NCBI RefSeq assembly: GCF_017639855.1
Contig: NZ_CP072115.1
Coordinates: forward strand, 1,804,501 to 1,868,500
Direction of reading: 5' to 3'
Source of the DNA: Streptococcus sp. zg-86
Lineage (GTDB): Bacteria > Bacillota > Bacilli > Lactobacillales > Streptococcaceae
Length of the DNA: 64,000 nucleotides
The position numbers and the translations under genes are program-made. The notes beneath the pieces were generated by a model, which was not told where the DNA came from, did no database searches, and was given only the letters and a program-made list of their open reading frames with translations. Below, piece after piece: positions 34,401 to 40,742 of the stretch. Each line of letters opens with the position of its first letter. The stretch's first letter is position 1.

Positions 34401-35834
34401 TGTTAGATCCGTCGTAAACTGGCTCAGTGGATGACCGGGATTGATAAATTCATCAAATTCAGCGATGACATTTCCCTTGTGCATCTTAGAAGCCGCTATC
34501 TGAATCAGGCTATTGTAGACCGCAGAAAGACCTGTTGTTTCCACGTCAAAGACCACGTAGGTTGCATCAGACAAGGACAGCTCTGCTTCATTGTAGACGA
34601 TAGGAACACGATCTTCTACAATATTGGCTTCCATACCAAAGAGAGCCTTGATTCCCGCCTTACGAGCTGCATGATACCCATGAGGGAAGGACTGAACATT
34701 CCCATGATCGGTAATCGCAATGGCCTTATGCCCCCACTTAGCAGCACGCGCAATCAAGTCCTCAACTGGAGGAAGGGCATCCATGGTTGACATATTGGTA
34801 TGGGCATGAAACTCAATTCGCTTTTGATCATCTGGCATCAGATCCTTACGAATTTCGTGCTTGACTTCCTGAACTTCTTGGACATTCATGGTCAGGTCAC
34901 GCGTGAAATTATTGGTTTCGATATTGCCTCGTACACGAAGCCAATTACCCTTTTTCACCATATCAAATTTCTGTGCTTCTTCTTCATTTTTGACCCATTT
35001 TTGCATAGAAAAAGAAGAAGTATAGTCTGTCATCTTGAAATTGATGATAACACGCCCTGTCCGCGTTGTTCGCTGTTCCACATCAAAGACTAGACCTTCA
35101 AAGACGATACGGTTTTCCTCCGTATCAATCTCAATCATCGGTGTAATCTCTGATTTGTCAAGACTGACCTTACGCGGTGCCTGCTTTTTAAAATCTTGAA
35201 AACTCGGTTGGGGACTGGCTTCTGGTGGAGGTGCCATTTTAGCTAGTTGCTCCATGGCTTCTAGGGTTTCCTGACTCGCTTTTTGAAGGAGTTCTTCATT
35301 CTGAGCATGAAATTCCTCAACTTGGGCCTTGGTCATTTCCTCACATACTTGAATGTCAACCGCCACTTTCCCAAAGCCAAATCGAGCGAATTGCTCTACC
35401 AAATTCGGCAAATGATTCTTTCTGAAATGCGGGGTATCTACAGAAGCTGGACCTTTTATCCACAAAACACCGTCACGAAACTCGACAGGCAAGGATTGAA
35501 AAATCGAGCGAAATCCCGCACTTTGACACAACTCCTCAGTAAAGGCTTCTTGGTAGTAATCCTGCACTAAGGCTGGTTCCAAACTTTCTTGATCGGTGAC
35601 CAAGCGAAAACGAGCCTGATTGCCTGTTTTTTGAAACTCATTGAGAAGCTTGGCCTTAAACAATTGATAATGAGGCAAGGGCAGGGGTTGGGCAAATCGA
35701 AAGGTAAAGTCCCAGACCTTGCTCTTTTTATGCACCAAGACCTGCTCAATCTTGGCACCTGAAAAGGCGCTTGATTCTTTCAACTCAAGCGGTAGACCAA
35801 TTTGATTTAATAGCAATTGAAAGGTATCTGTCAT
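31440..35834 (-). CDS. polC: DNA polymerase III PolC-type alpha subunit
   Basis: 1464 residues, the standard length. An OB-fold region precedes a PHP domain beginning IEFHAHTNMSTMDALP (about 337), interrupted by the DEDD 3'-5' proofreading exonuclease (VVFDVETTGLSAVYNSL, about 424). The PHP domain then resumes, followed by a Cys4 zinc finger (CPNCQH/CPECGH, about 925-957) and the C-family polymerase domain (FSGDDQPDAHLDVRDIFG; palm acidic residues) and fingers. It is the main leading-strand replicase of Firmicutes. The gene is 33 bases from a small hypothetical gene upstream. Confidence 0.97.
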   Translation of the reverse strand: MTDTFQLLLNQIGLPLELKESSAFSGAKIEQVLVHKKSKVWDFTFRFAQPLPLPHYQLFKAKLLNEFQKTGNQARFRLVTDQESLEPALVQDYYQEAFTEELCQSAGFRSIFQSLPVEFRDGVLWIKGPASVDTPHFRKNHLPNLVEQFARFGFGKVAVDIQVCEEMTKAQVEEFHAQNEELLQKASQETLEAMEQLAKMAPPPEASPQPSFQDFKKQAPRKVSLDKSEITPMIEIDTEENRIVFEGLVFDVEQRTTRTGRVIINFKMTDYTSSFSMQKWVKNEEEAQKFDMVKKGNWLRVRGNIETNNFTRDLTMNVQEVQEVKHEIRKDLMPDDQKRIEFHAHTNMSTMDALPPVEDLIARAAKWGHKAIAITDHGNVQSFPHGYHAARKAGIKALFGMEANIVEDRVPIVYNEAELSLSDATYVVFDVETTGLSAVYNSLIQIAASKMHKGNVIAEFDEFINPGHPLSQFTTDLTGITDEHVRNSKPLEQVLQEFQAFCEGSVLVAHNATFDVGFMDVNYERSGLPTISQPVIDTLEFARNLYPEYKRHGLGPLTKRFGVALEHHHMANYDAEATGRLLFIFLKDALEKHGISQLSQLNTELIAEDSYKKARVKHATIYVTNQVGLKNIFKLVSLSNTKYFEGVPRIPRTVLNEHREGLLLGTACQEGEVFDELLSKGIDEAVKVAKYYDFIEVMPPALYAPMIAKEQFKNMAEIEAVIQKLIEVGRRANLPVLATGNVHYIDPEEEIYREIIVRSLGQGAMINRTIGHGENAQPAPLPKAHFRTTNEMLDEFAFLGEELAREIVITNPNAMLERFEEVEVVKKDLYTPYLEKAEERVAELTYQKAFELYGNPLPDIIDLRIEKELTSILGNGFAVIYLASQMLVRRSNDRGYLVGSRGSVGSSFVATMIGITEVNPMPPHYVCPNCQHSEFITDGSYGSGFDMPDKDCPECGHKYAKDGQDIPFETFLGFDGDKVPDIDLNFSGDDQPDAHLDVRDIFGDQYAFRAGTVGTVAAKTAYGYVRGYERDYGKFYRDVEVERLAAGAAGVKRTTGQHPGGIVVIPNYMDVYDFTPVQYPADDLTASWQTTHFNFHDIDENVLKLDVLGHDDPTMIRKLQDLSGIDPQTIPADDKGVMALFSGTEVIGVTPEQIGTPTGMLGIPEFGTNFVRGMVEETHPTTFSELLQLSGLSHGTDVWLGNAQDLIKSGIADLSTVIGCRDDIMVYLMHAGLPPKMAFNIMERVRKGAWLKISEEERNGYIQAMKDNNVPDWYIESCGKIKYMFPKAHAAAYVMMALRVAYFKVHHPIYYYCAYFSIRAKAFDLATMSGGLDRVKAKMDEIAAKKKNNEASNVEQDLFTTLEIVNEMLERGFKFGKLDLYRSDAVEFQIEGDTLIPPFVAMDGLGESVARQVVKAREEGEFLSKTELRKRGGLSATLVDKLDEMGILGNMPEDNQLSLFDELF

Positions 35835-35867
35835 TCTCTTATCCCTTGTCTTTCTATTCCCTCTATT

Positions 35868-36056
35868 TTACCACAAGTTCCCTGATTTTTCGAAAAGTTC
35901 CTGGCCATCTTTTGTCTTCGTCAAGTCCTTCCTTCGTTCTAATCGCTTAGGATTAAGCTGAGTAAAAAGCTCCTCTAACTTTTCAACCGTCCAAATATCC
36001 GCAGCCGAAATAAGATTCCCAGCCTCATCCCTATATGAAATCGTTCTATTAGTCAT
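35868..36056 (-). CDS. Small hypothetical protein, 62 residues
   Basis: Begins MTNRTISYRDEAGNLISAADIWTVEKLEELF and is charged and soluble, with a likely helix in the middle. GGAGG lies 9 bases before 36056; a Met three codons earlier directly abuts the GGAGG and is not usable. I recognise no family. It lies just outside the inverted 16-bp sequence that marks the end of the WYL/Nmad operon, next to polC. Confidence 0.6.
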   Translation of the reverse strand: MTNRTISYRDEAGNLISAADIWTVEKLEELFTQLNPKRLERRKDLTKTKDGQELFEKSGNLW

Positions 36057-36096
36057 TGATCGCATCCTCCTTTAACCATTTAACTTAATCCTAGTA

Positions 36097-36131
36097 TATA
36101 AAAATGAATGGACAGATAGCGTCCATTCATT
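36097..36131 (-). terminator. Terminator of the WYL/Nmad operon
   Basis: An 11-bp perfect stem, AATGAATGGAC/GTCCATTCATT (36103-36113, 36121-36131), is followed on the minus strand by TTTTA. The stem and loop contain the 16-bp sequence GGACAGATAGCGTCCA that recurs inverted at 38915-38930. Confidence 0.8.
36110..36125 (+). repeat. 16-bp boundary sequence, left copy
   Basis: GGACAGATAGCGTCCA, exactly inverted at 38915-38930. The pair brackets the WYL, Nmad3, Nmad2-like and 39-residue genes and their promoter. Confidence 0.7.
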
Positions 36132-36134
36132 TGC

Positions 36135-37085
36135 TTATTGATAATAACTTCTCATTTTTTCCAATTCGCATGCAAACGAATCTCGTAACTTTTGAGGAGC
36201 TAGAATTTTTAGATGAGCTCCCTGCCCCCTCAGCCATTTTTCCAGTCCCCAGGTCCACTGGCACTCAATCTCAAAAATTGCTCTATTCCCTTCTTTTTGT
36301 ATCAGTTTTGCTTTAGGAAATTGATCAAACACCACATCTAGGTAAGAAGAAAACTCTAGCCGCATACGGATCATCTCCCCTTCAGAAGCATCTACCTTAA
36401 AAGAACGAACATCCCCATCTCGATAACGGTTACTATACTCTAACTTGGGAACTTTTACAGAAGAATAAGACAGTTGTTGAATACGGTCAACTCGCAAGGT
36501 TATATATTCTTCATACTTCGAATGATATACAACAACATAGAAATAAAATAAGTCAAAAAAGATAGAGATAGGCAAGACGTCATAGTTTTTCACTTTTGTA
36601 GCCTCAGGCAATCGATAACGAATCGTAAGAACTTTCTGTTCACGAATAGCTGTTGACAGCAACCAAATTGTTTCAATTTTATCTACCTGACAATATGGAC
36701 CACTATAGTTTAGCCACTCACTGTTGACAATTTGCCTTACTTCTTTTTGCCCCTCTTTGTCCAATAAATTGAGTAGACTCTCTACCAGTTTCTGCGTTTC
36801 ATTACGATTTAAGGAGCGACTCTCAAGAAGAATTTTGATTAAAACCAATATATCTGGTTTCCCAAAACGATTGGCCTTTTGTAAATAACGCTGATGAGTT
36901 GCTTGATGATACGCTAAGGATATCCCCTGATTTGAATGACATTCGAGAATATACGTCAAAAGCGAAAAATCTCTCTGAGCAGTCTTTTCACTAACGTGAT
37001 AGTCGAAAGCTAGTTGCTTTTTGCTGAGATACTCGCCAGCTTGTAGACGGAAAAAAATATCAAAAAGTCGTTCAACATCATTCAT
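36135..37085 (-). CDS. WYL-domain transcriptional regulator
   Basis: 316 residues. The N-terminus has a DeoR/HTH_11-like winged helix (RLQAGEYLSKKQLAFDYHVSEKTAQRDFSLLTYIL). The middle holds the WYL core, with KVLTIRYRLPEATKVKNYDVLPISIFFDLFYFYVVVYHSK in place of the usual P...W-Y-L segment, and a C-terminal WCX-like extension ends EKMRSYYQ. WYL regulators often control defence or DNA-damage genes and sense nucleic acids or nucleotides. Last gene of the operon, 15 bases after the Nmad3 gene; it probably acts on the palindromic promoter at 38822-38907. Confidence 0.85.
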   Translation of the reverse strand: MNDVERLFDIFFRLQAGEYLSKKQLAFDYHVSEKTAQRDFSLLTYILECHSNQGISLAYHQATHQRYLQKANRFGKPDILVLIKILLESRSLNRNETQKLVESLLNLLDKEGQKEVRQIVNSEWLNYSGPYCQVDKIETIWLLSTAIREQKVLTIRYRLPEATKVKNYDVLPISIFFDLFYFYVVVYHSKYEEYITLRVDRIQQLSYSSVKVPKLEYSNRYRDGDVRSFKVDASEGEMIRMRLEFSSYLDVVFDQFPKAKLIQKEGNRAIFEIECQWTWGLEKWLRGQGAHLKILAPQKLRDSFACELEKMRSYYQ

Positions 37086-37100
37086 CTCATTATTCCTCTA

Positions 37101-37907
37101 TCATTGAAATAAAGATTTGGCCCACGATTCGGATAAGAGAGTTTCCTTTAATACTTTTTCTTGCCATATACCTGTGTAAGAAATCCCTCCATCCTTAGCG
37201 GAATTTTTATGATTTCCACACATATTCTCTGGAAATAAGGCTGGAATCTCTTTCCAAATACTTCTAGTTGCTCCATCTTTTGTTAAAACTCGATTTTCAG
37301 CATAATCAAACACCCCATATCCTTTGCGTTCAGTATGAAAATCAAGTTTTTCTTTAGGTAGATATAAAACATTTGTAGACTGACTAGCTCGTTCCTCAAG
37401 AGCATGGGGATGAAAACTATATTGCTCTTGAATTCTTTCTTTTTGATTAACAACCTCACCTACTTGTAAATAGCCATAGATGATATTAAGATCAGGCGAA
37501 CCCGTTTTATAGCGGAGAGTACCTGCAAAAAGATTCCCTTCAGTCTGTCTAAACCAACCAAAGAATAGAAATAAATCTCCTACTCCCACTCCTTGATTTC
37601 GTAATAAGCCTTGAGCAGCATTTATCTGACCAAAACCAGCTTGCCAATTCGCAACAGGCTTACACCGCACATTTGCCCGAATATCTGGATCTAAGTGACA
37701 GTTAAAATGATGTTCTTTTCGATCCCCACCACTCAACTGTTTTAAAATATCTGCATAACTCACACCTTCATACTGTAAATCATCAAAGGTTAGGATATCC
37801 ATTTTGGCTGGAATAGGAAAAGATAAGAGCGTTCCATCTGGTAAGATAGGACTCGGTAATTTACCATTGGAGCTATCAAATCCTTTTCTTGATAAAATCA
37901 CTTTCAT
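37101..37907 (-). CDS. Nmad3 family protein (nucleotide modification associated domain 3)
   Basis: 268 residues covering the whole family. Characteristic segments are the N-terminal MKVILSRKGFDSSNGKLPSP with LPDGTLLSFPIP, the His-Cys-His-x-Asp motif in HHFNCHLDPDIR, and FGQINAAQGLLRNQGVGVGDLFLFFGWFRQ around 93-122. A late cysteine (ALFPENMCGNHKNS) is also conserved-looking. Nmad3 was defined by genome context with DNA base-modification enzymes; no biochemical activity is known to me. The His/Cys/Asp cluster suggests an enzyme or metal site. Overlaps the upstream Nmad2-like gene by 4 bases (ATGA). Confidence 0.8.
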   Translation of the reverse strand: MKVILSRKGFDSSNGKLPSPILPDGTLLSFPIPAKMDILTFDDLQYEGVSYADILKQLSGGDRKEHHFNCHLDPDIRANVRCKPVANWQAGFGQINAAQGLLRNQGVGVGDLFLFFGWFRQTEGNLFAGTLRYKTGSPDLNIIYGYLQVGEVVNQKERIQEQYSFHPHALEERASQSTNVLYLPKEKLDFHTERKGYGVFDYAENRVLTKDGATRSIWKEIPALFPENMCGNHKNSAKDGGISYTGIWQEKVLKETLLSESWAKSLFQ

Positions 37908-38596
37908 CCTCTACTCTCCTTTATTTCTATAGTATAATAAGGTAAATCCTTAACACTTTCCATTGAACTAAATAACTGCTGAATCACTTGCACTAATTCT
38001 GCCGTTTCTTGCGGACGTTCTGTTGAATGGTAAAATCCGTTCTTAGCATTCCATCTTGGAAAACGTTTTCCACTTAACATTGCTCGGCTTCCTGAAGGAA
38101 ACAATTCAACAATCTCTTGGGGTAATTCAACAGCAGAGCGACCGAAATAGCGAAACTGTTTAGAAAGTATCATCGGCTCCTGTAAAACCTTAGAATCCCA
38201 TAGGTCATATCGATCCATTTCCCAATGATAAGTATAAGCATCTCGTCTATTTTTAGATAAATCTGATGCCAGATACTCTCCTCTGGAAATGACATCACAA
38301 ATCTTAGCTACAAATACTAAACGATTCCGATGAGGGGTAATAAAACCTTTTCCTTCCTCATCACACTTCCTTCCGCAATCATCTGAATAACCAGCAACTG
38401 CCATCATATAAGCATCTACCTCGCCGTTTCGAATCTTATGAACCCAATGCTTATTGACATTCAGACGAATGGCTTTCATACAGCCACCTTCCGTCAGCAA
38501 ATCAGGGGTAGCTTGATAATGTTGCGTAAAGACACAAGGGTTGATACCATAATCATGCGTCATACGGTAGCAATAAATAATAACTTCCTTTTCCAT
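37904..38596 (-). CDS. Nmad2-like protein (nucleotide modification associated)
   Basis: 230 residues from MEKEVIIYCYRMTHDYGINP, ATG at 38596, 5 bases after GGAG. The layout Y-x-M-x-HD-x-G-x-NP, then LLTEGGCMKAIR, then an aromatic-rich W segment and a Cys pair (DDCGRKCDEEG, about 72-82), resembles Nmad2 domains, which start with a similar HD-x-GF-x-PNPF and C-(K/x)-P-x-IR. The match is from memory and is the least certain of the module. Cysteines and histidines again suggest a metal or nucleotide site. Translationally coupled to Nmad3. Confidence 0.6.
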   Translation of the reverse strand: MEKEVIIYCYRMTHDYGINPCVFTQHYQATPDLLTEGGCMKAIRLNVNKHWVHKIRNGEVDAYMMAVAGYSDDCGRKCDEEGKGFITPHRNRLVFVAKICDVISRGEYLASDLSKNRRDAYTYHWEMDRYDLWDSKVLQEPMILSKQFRYFGRSAVELPQEIVELFPSGSRAMLSGKRFPRWNAKNGFYHSTERPQETAELVQVIQQLFSSMESVKDLPYYTIEIKESRG

Positions 38597-38674
38597 CACT
38601 TCTCCTTACATAGCCTTATTCCAGCTTTTGCAATATACTGAACAGTTGGTGCTAAGCCGATTTATTTCAGAAGT

Positions 38675-38794
38675 CTACTTTGCAACTACAGAAAAATGTG
38701 GATGACCTTTGGCATACATTTCCGCAGCTTGCTTATCAAAAAATGGACCTGCAATCGTATTACCAAACTGATCTACAACATACCACTCTGTCAT
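38675..38794 (-). CDS. Small protein of 39 residues at the head of the WYL/Nmad operon
   Basis: Translates as MTEWYVVDQFGNTIAGPFF..., ending HPHFSVVAK. GGAGAGAG precedes the ATG by 6 bases, so it should be well translated. The WYVVDQFGNTIAGPF start looks like a tiny beta-hairpin protein; I recognise no family. It is the first gene after the duplicated promoter, and 78 bases separate it from the Nmad2-like gene. Confidence 0.6.
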   Translation of the reverse strand: MTEWYVVDQFGNTIAGPFFDKQAAEMYAKGHPHFSVVAK

Positions 38795-38821
38795 GAGACT
38801 CTCTCCTTTCTATTAGTTTAT

Positions 38822-38907
38822 GGTATTGTATGATAATACAATACCTGATATGCTTAGTATATCAGGTATTGTATGATAATACAATACCTGATATGCTTAG
38901 TATATCA
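38822..38907 (-). promoter_or_regulatory. Duplicated 43-bp promoter/operator of the WYL/Nmad operon
   Basis: Two exact, adjacent 43-bp copies (38822-38864 and 38865-38907). Each contains two palindromes, GTATTGTAT/ATACAATAC and CTGATAT/ATATCAG. Read on the minus strand, TTGTAT of the distal copy, a 17-base spacer and TATACT of the proximal copy form a good promoter, so the duplication itself creates the -35/-10 pair and places operators over it. Confidence 0.75.
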
Positions 38908-38914
38908 GGCCTCG

Positions 38915-38930
38915 TGGACGCTATCTGTCC
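38915..38930 (-). repeat. 16-bp boundary sequence, right copy
   Basis: Inverted exact copy of 36110-36125, lying 8 bases beyond the duplicated operator. Confidence 0.7.
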
Positions 38931-38991
38931 TTATTTCTTGGTTTGGTATCTATTATTAAAAAGTTTCGCCATTTTTTATAAGTATGCATTC

Positions 38992-39042
38992 AAAAAAGGC
39001 TGATAACCTTTTTTTTCTGTCATAGTTATCAGCCTTTTCTTA
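38992..39042. terminator. Strong hairpin, possible bidirectional terminator
   Basis: AAAAGGCTGATAAC/GTTATCAGCCTTTT stem with T-rich flanks. No intact gene reads into it; it may be left from the decayed gene whose proS-like tail lies at 39118-39212. Confidence 0.6.
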
Positions 39043-39117
39043 TTATTTACTATCTCAAGAACAACTACTCCTATTTCTTGTATTTGGAATTGAGCAGTTA
39101 TTTCATCTACATCAAAA

Positions 39118-39212
39118 TTTTCAAGCAATTAATTGAAGTGAACATCGGAAATGACTTCCGCTGCTTTTTTACCAATAATCACACGGATTAGCAGTCAATC
39201 AACTCAATTCGA
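39118..39212 (-). pseudogene. Fragment of the 3' end of a prolyl-tRNA synthetase gene
   Basis: On the minus strand GAGTTGATTG...CGTGTG...TTGGTAAAAAAGCAGC aligns with the C-terminal part of the intact proS of this window (GLPIRVTVGKKAAEG, near 45020-44990), with a one-base deletion. After about 30 missing bases, GTTCA...AAT.AATT.CT.GAAA matches the VHVNQLLET end. Stops and frameshift make it non-functional. It is diverged from the local copy, so it is old or from another source. Confidence 0.6.
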
Positions 39213-39213
39213 T

Positions 39214-39657
39214 AAAAAATCCAAGACCGAAAACAATTTTTTATAAAAGACAGCTAAACTGGGAGCAGAGGCAAGAAAGTTACAACAAAAAAATGCAAGA
39301 CTTAGAACACAGGCAAGAAAGTTACAACAAAAAAAGCGAAACTGGAAGCATAAAAAAACTATTTTTCATAAAAGACAGCTAAACTTGGAACAGAGGGAAG
39401 TATTTTTCGACAAAAAAATGCAAAACTGGAAACACAGGGAAGAAATTTTTATCAAAAATGAAAGACTTAGAACACAGGCAAGAAGGTTGCAACAAAAAAA
39501 GCGAAACTGGAAGCATAGAAAACAATTTTTCATAAAAGACAGCTAAACTTGGAACAGAGGGAAGTATTTTTCGACGAAAAAATGCAAAACTGGAAACACA
39601 GGCAAGAAATTTTTACCAAAAATGAAAGACTTAGAACATAGGCAAGAACGATGCAAC
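39214..39657. repeat. Tandem array of about ten 40-42 bp units with a higher-order period
   Basis: Degenerate units, roughly A6-7-TGCAAAACTTGGAAC followed by ACAGGCAAGAAATTTTTAC, run without spacers. Four-unit blocks (about 165 bp) recur nearly exactly, for example from about 39328 and again from about 39494, so the array grew by block duplication. Not coding (units of 41 and 42 bp mix) and not CRISPR. Confidence 0.85.
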
Positions 39658-39777
39658 AAATAGACTATCGACACGACTAACAATCAGCTTCTGCACCGCT
39701 TCAAGCAAGATCTGCCGAGCTAGTAACTCTGCGTTTTTGCGTTCTAGTTCTGCCACTCTCTTTTCAAGAGCTGGCAT
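39631..39777 (-). CDS. Small coiled-coil ORF of 48 residues, 3' end inside the tandem array
   Basis: MPALEKRVAELERKNAELLA at the start is a leucine-rich coiled coil, with AAAAGGAG 6-7 bases before the ATG. The last ~12 codons read into the final unit of the 41-bp array and end at its TAA, so the original 3' end may have been replaced. It could be the start of a decayed transposase-OrfA-like or other helical gene. Function unknown. Confidence 0.5.
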   Translation of the reverse strand: MPALEKRVAELERKNAELLARQILLEAVQKLIVSRVDSLFVASFLPMF

Positions 39778-39819
39778 AGATACTCCTTTTTCATACGTTT
39801 ATTCATAATCTAAATCCTC

Positions 39820-40044
39820 TCATTTCAGAACGACTTTTCCATAATCCATTCCATCATCCATACTAAAACCAAGAAGTTTAGCGTAGCTAAATTGAGCTTC
39901 TCGACGTTTTCCGAATGACTTACCGAAGTAGGTAAAAGTCATTATTTCTAAATCAGTGTAAAACACCAAGTCCTCCACCTGCTCAAAGTGGAGCGTTTTG
40001 CCATCCGATAAAAACAGCGTTAATCCATATTGCTCTTGTTCCAT
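39820..40044 (-). CDS. Small hypothetical protein, 74 residues
   Basis: Starts MEQEQYGLTLFLSDGKTLHFEQVEDL and ends MDDGMDYGKVVLK; acidic, soluble, beta-strand rich. AAAAGGAGAAAAC before the ATG is a good ribosome binding site. No family recognised. It follows the two unknown genes upstream in the same direction, 55 bases after the previous stop, so it is probably part of a small accessory operon. Confidence 0.6.
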   Translation of the reverse strand: MEQEQYGLTLFLSDGKTLHFEQVEDLVFYTDLEIMTFTYFGKSFGKRREAQFSYAKLLGFSMDDGMDYGKVVLK

Positions 40045-40099
40045 GTTTTCTCCTTTTGACTACAAGAAAAGCACCTAGACGACTAAGTGCTTAAAGTTC

Positions 40100-40327
40100 T
40101 TAAAATACAACTTGCTTTTCTAACAAATTATCTTCTGTATATTCCACAGTAAACGTATCTAACTTTTGAATACCTCGCCCCATTACAATGTTGTGGAAAA
40201 TATAATTCTTTCCTCCAATTGTGACAGGTTCATTCGGTTTGGATTGACTAAAATCTGGATTTTCCACAGTAACAGAAAGTAAGCCGACTGCTTTCAGCGG
40301 AAAAGTTGAAATGACCTTATTTTTCAT
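40100..40327 (-). CDS. Small hypothetical protein, 75 residues
   Basis: Starts MKNKVISTFPLKAVGLLSVTV; soluble, mostly beta, with VTIGGKNYIFHNIVMGRGIQKLDTFTVEYTE. GGAGG sits 9 bases before the ATG, inside the end of the preceding frame, and the two overlap by 11 bases, indicating coupled translation. No family recognised. Confidence 0.6.
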   Translation of the reverse strand: MKNKVISTFPLKAVGLLSVTVENPDFSQSKPNEPVTIGGKNYIFHNIVMGRGIQKLDTFTVEYTEDNLLEKQVVF

Positions 40328-40687
40328 TTTCTAGTTCCTCCAATTCTTTTAGATAGGTCTTTAAAGCCTTTTGAGTTTGTCTCACTTCGGATTTTGGAAT
40401 GTGATATTTATCTGTAACGGATAATAGGTATTTCTGAGCTGCAATTTCAGCTTCTAGGATACTTTTGCGGTTATTTGTATCAATTTCTCCTCTAAAATGC
40501 TGTTCAGCATGGTAAAGCTCCGTATTTTTTGCGCTTCTTGGAACTTGTCGCATGAACTGAAAACAATATTCTTATTATCAGGATTAAGGACGACAGAAAC
40601 TCTGTCACCGATACATTTTTGGGAGAAGCTACCAAAACTATCATACTTTACAACTGTAACATGAAGCTGATTCCCTATTGCAGACAC
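40317..40687 (-). pseudogene. Frameshifted gene for a ~123-residue protein of unknown function
   Basis: Two overlapping frames join naturally. The upstream frame (VSAIGNQLHVTVVKYDSFGSF...FSSCDKFQEAQK) would continue into the downstream one (NTELYHAEQHFRGEIDTNNRKSILEAEIAAQKYLL...LKELEELENEK) if the A6 run at 40525-40530 (T on plus) had one more A. The rejoined protein has a mixed N-terminus and a long helical, charged C-terminus. The start is GTG or further upstream. It is either a disrupted gene or one switched by the homopolymer. Family not recognised. Confidence 0.6.
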
Positions 40688-40742
40688 AATTCCTTTACTT
40701 AAAATCCCACGCTACACCTCACACTCAACCTTTCTAACCACT

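Noticed and set aside
31486..35570. Plus-strand frames within polC
   Set aside because: Antisense shadows; the polC frame is complete and uninterrupted.
39214..39657. CRISPR array
   Set aside because: Units of 40-42 bp follow each other directly with no unique spacers, and no cas genes are present.
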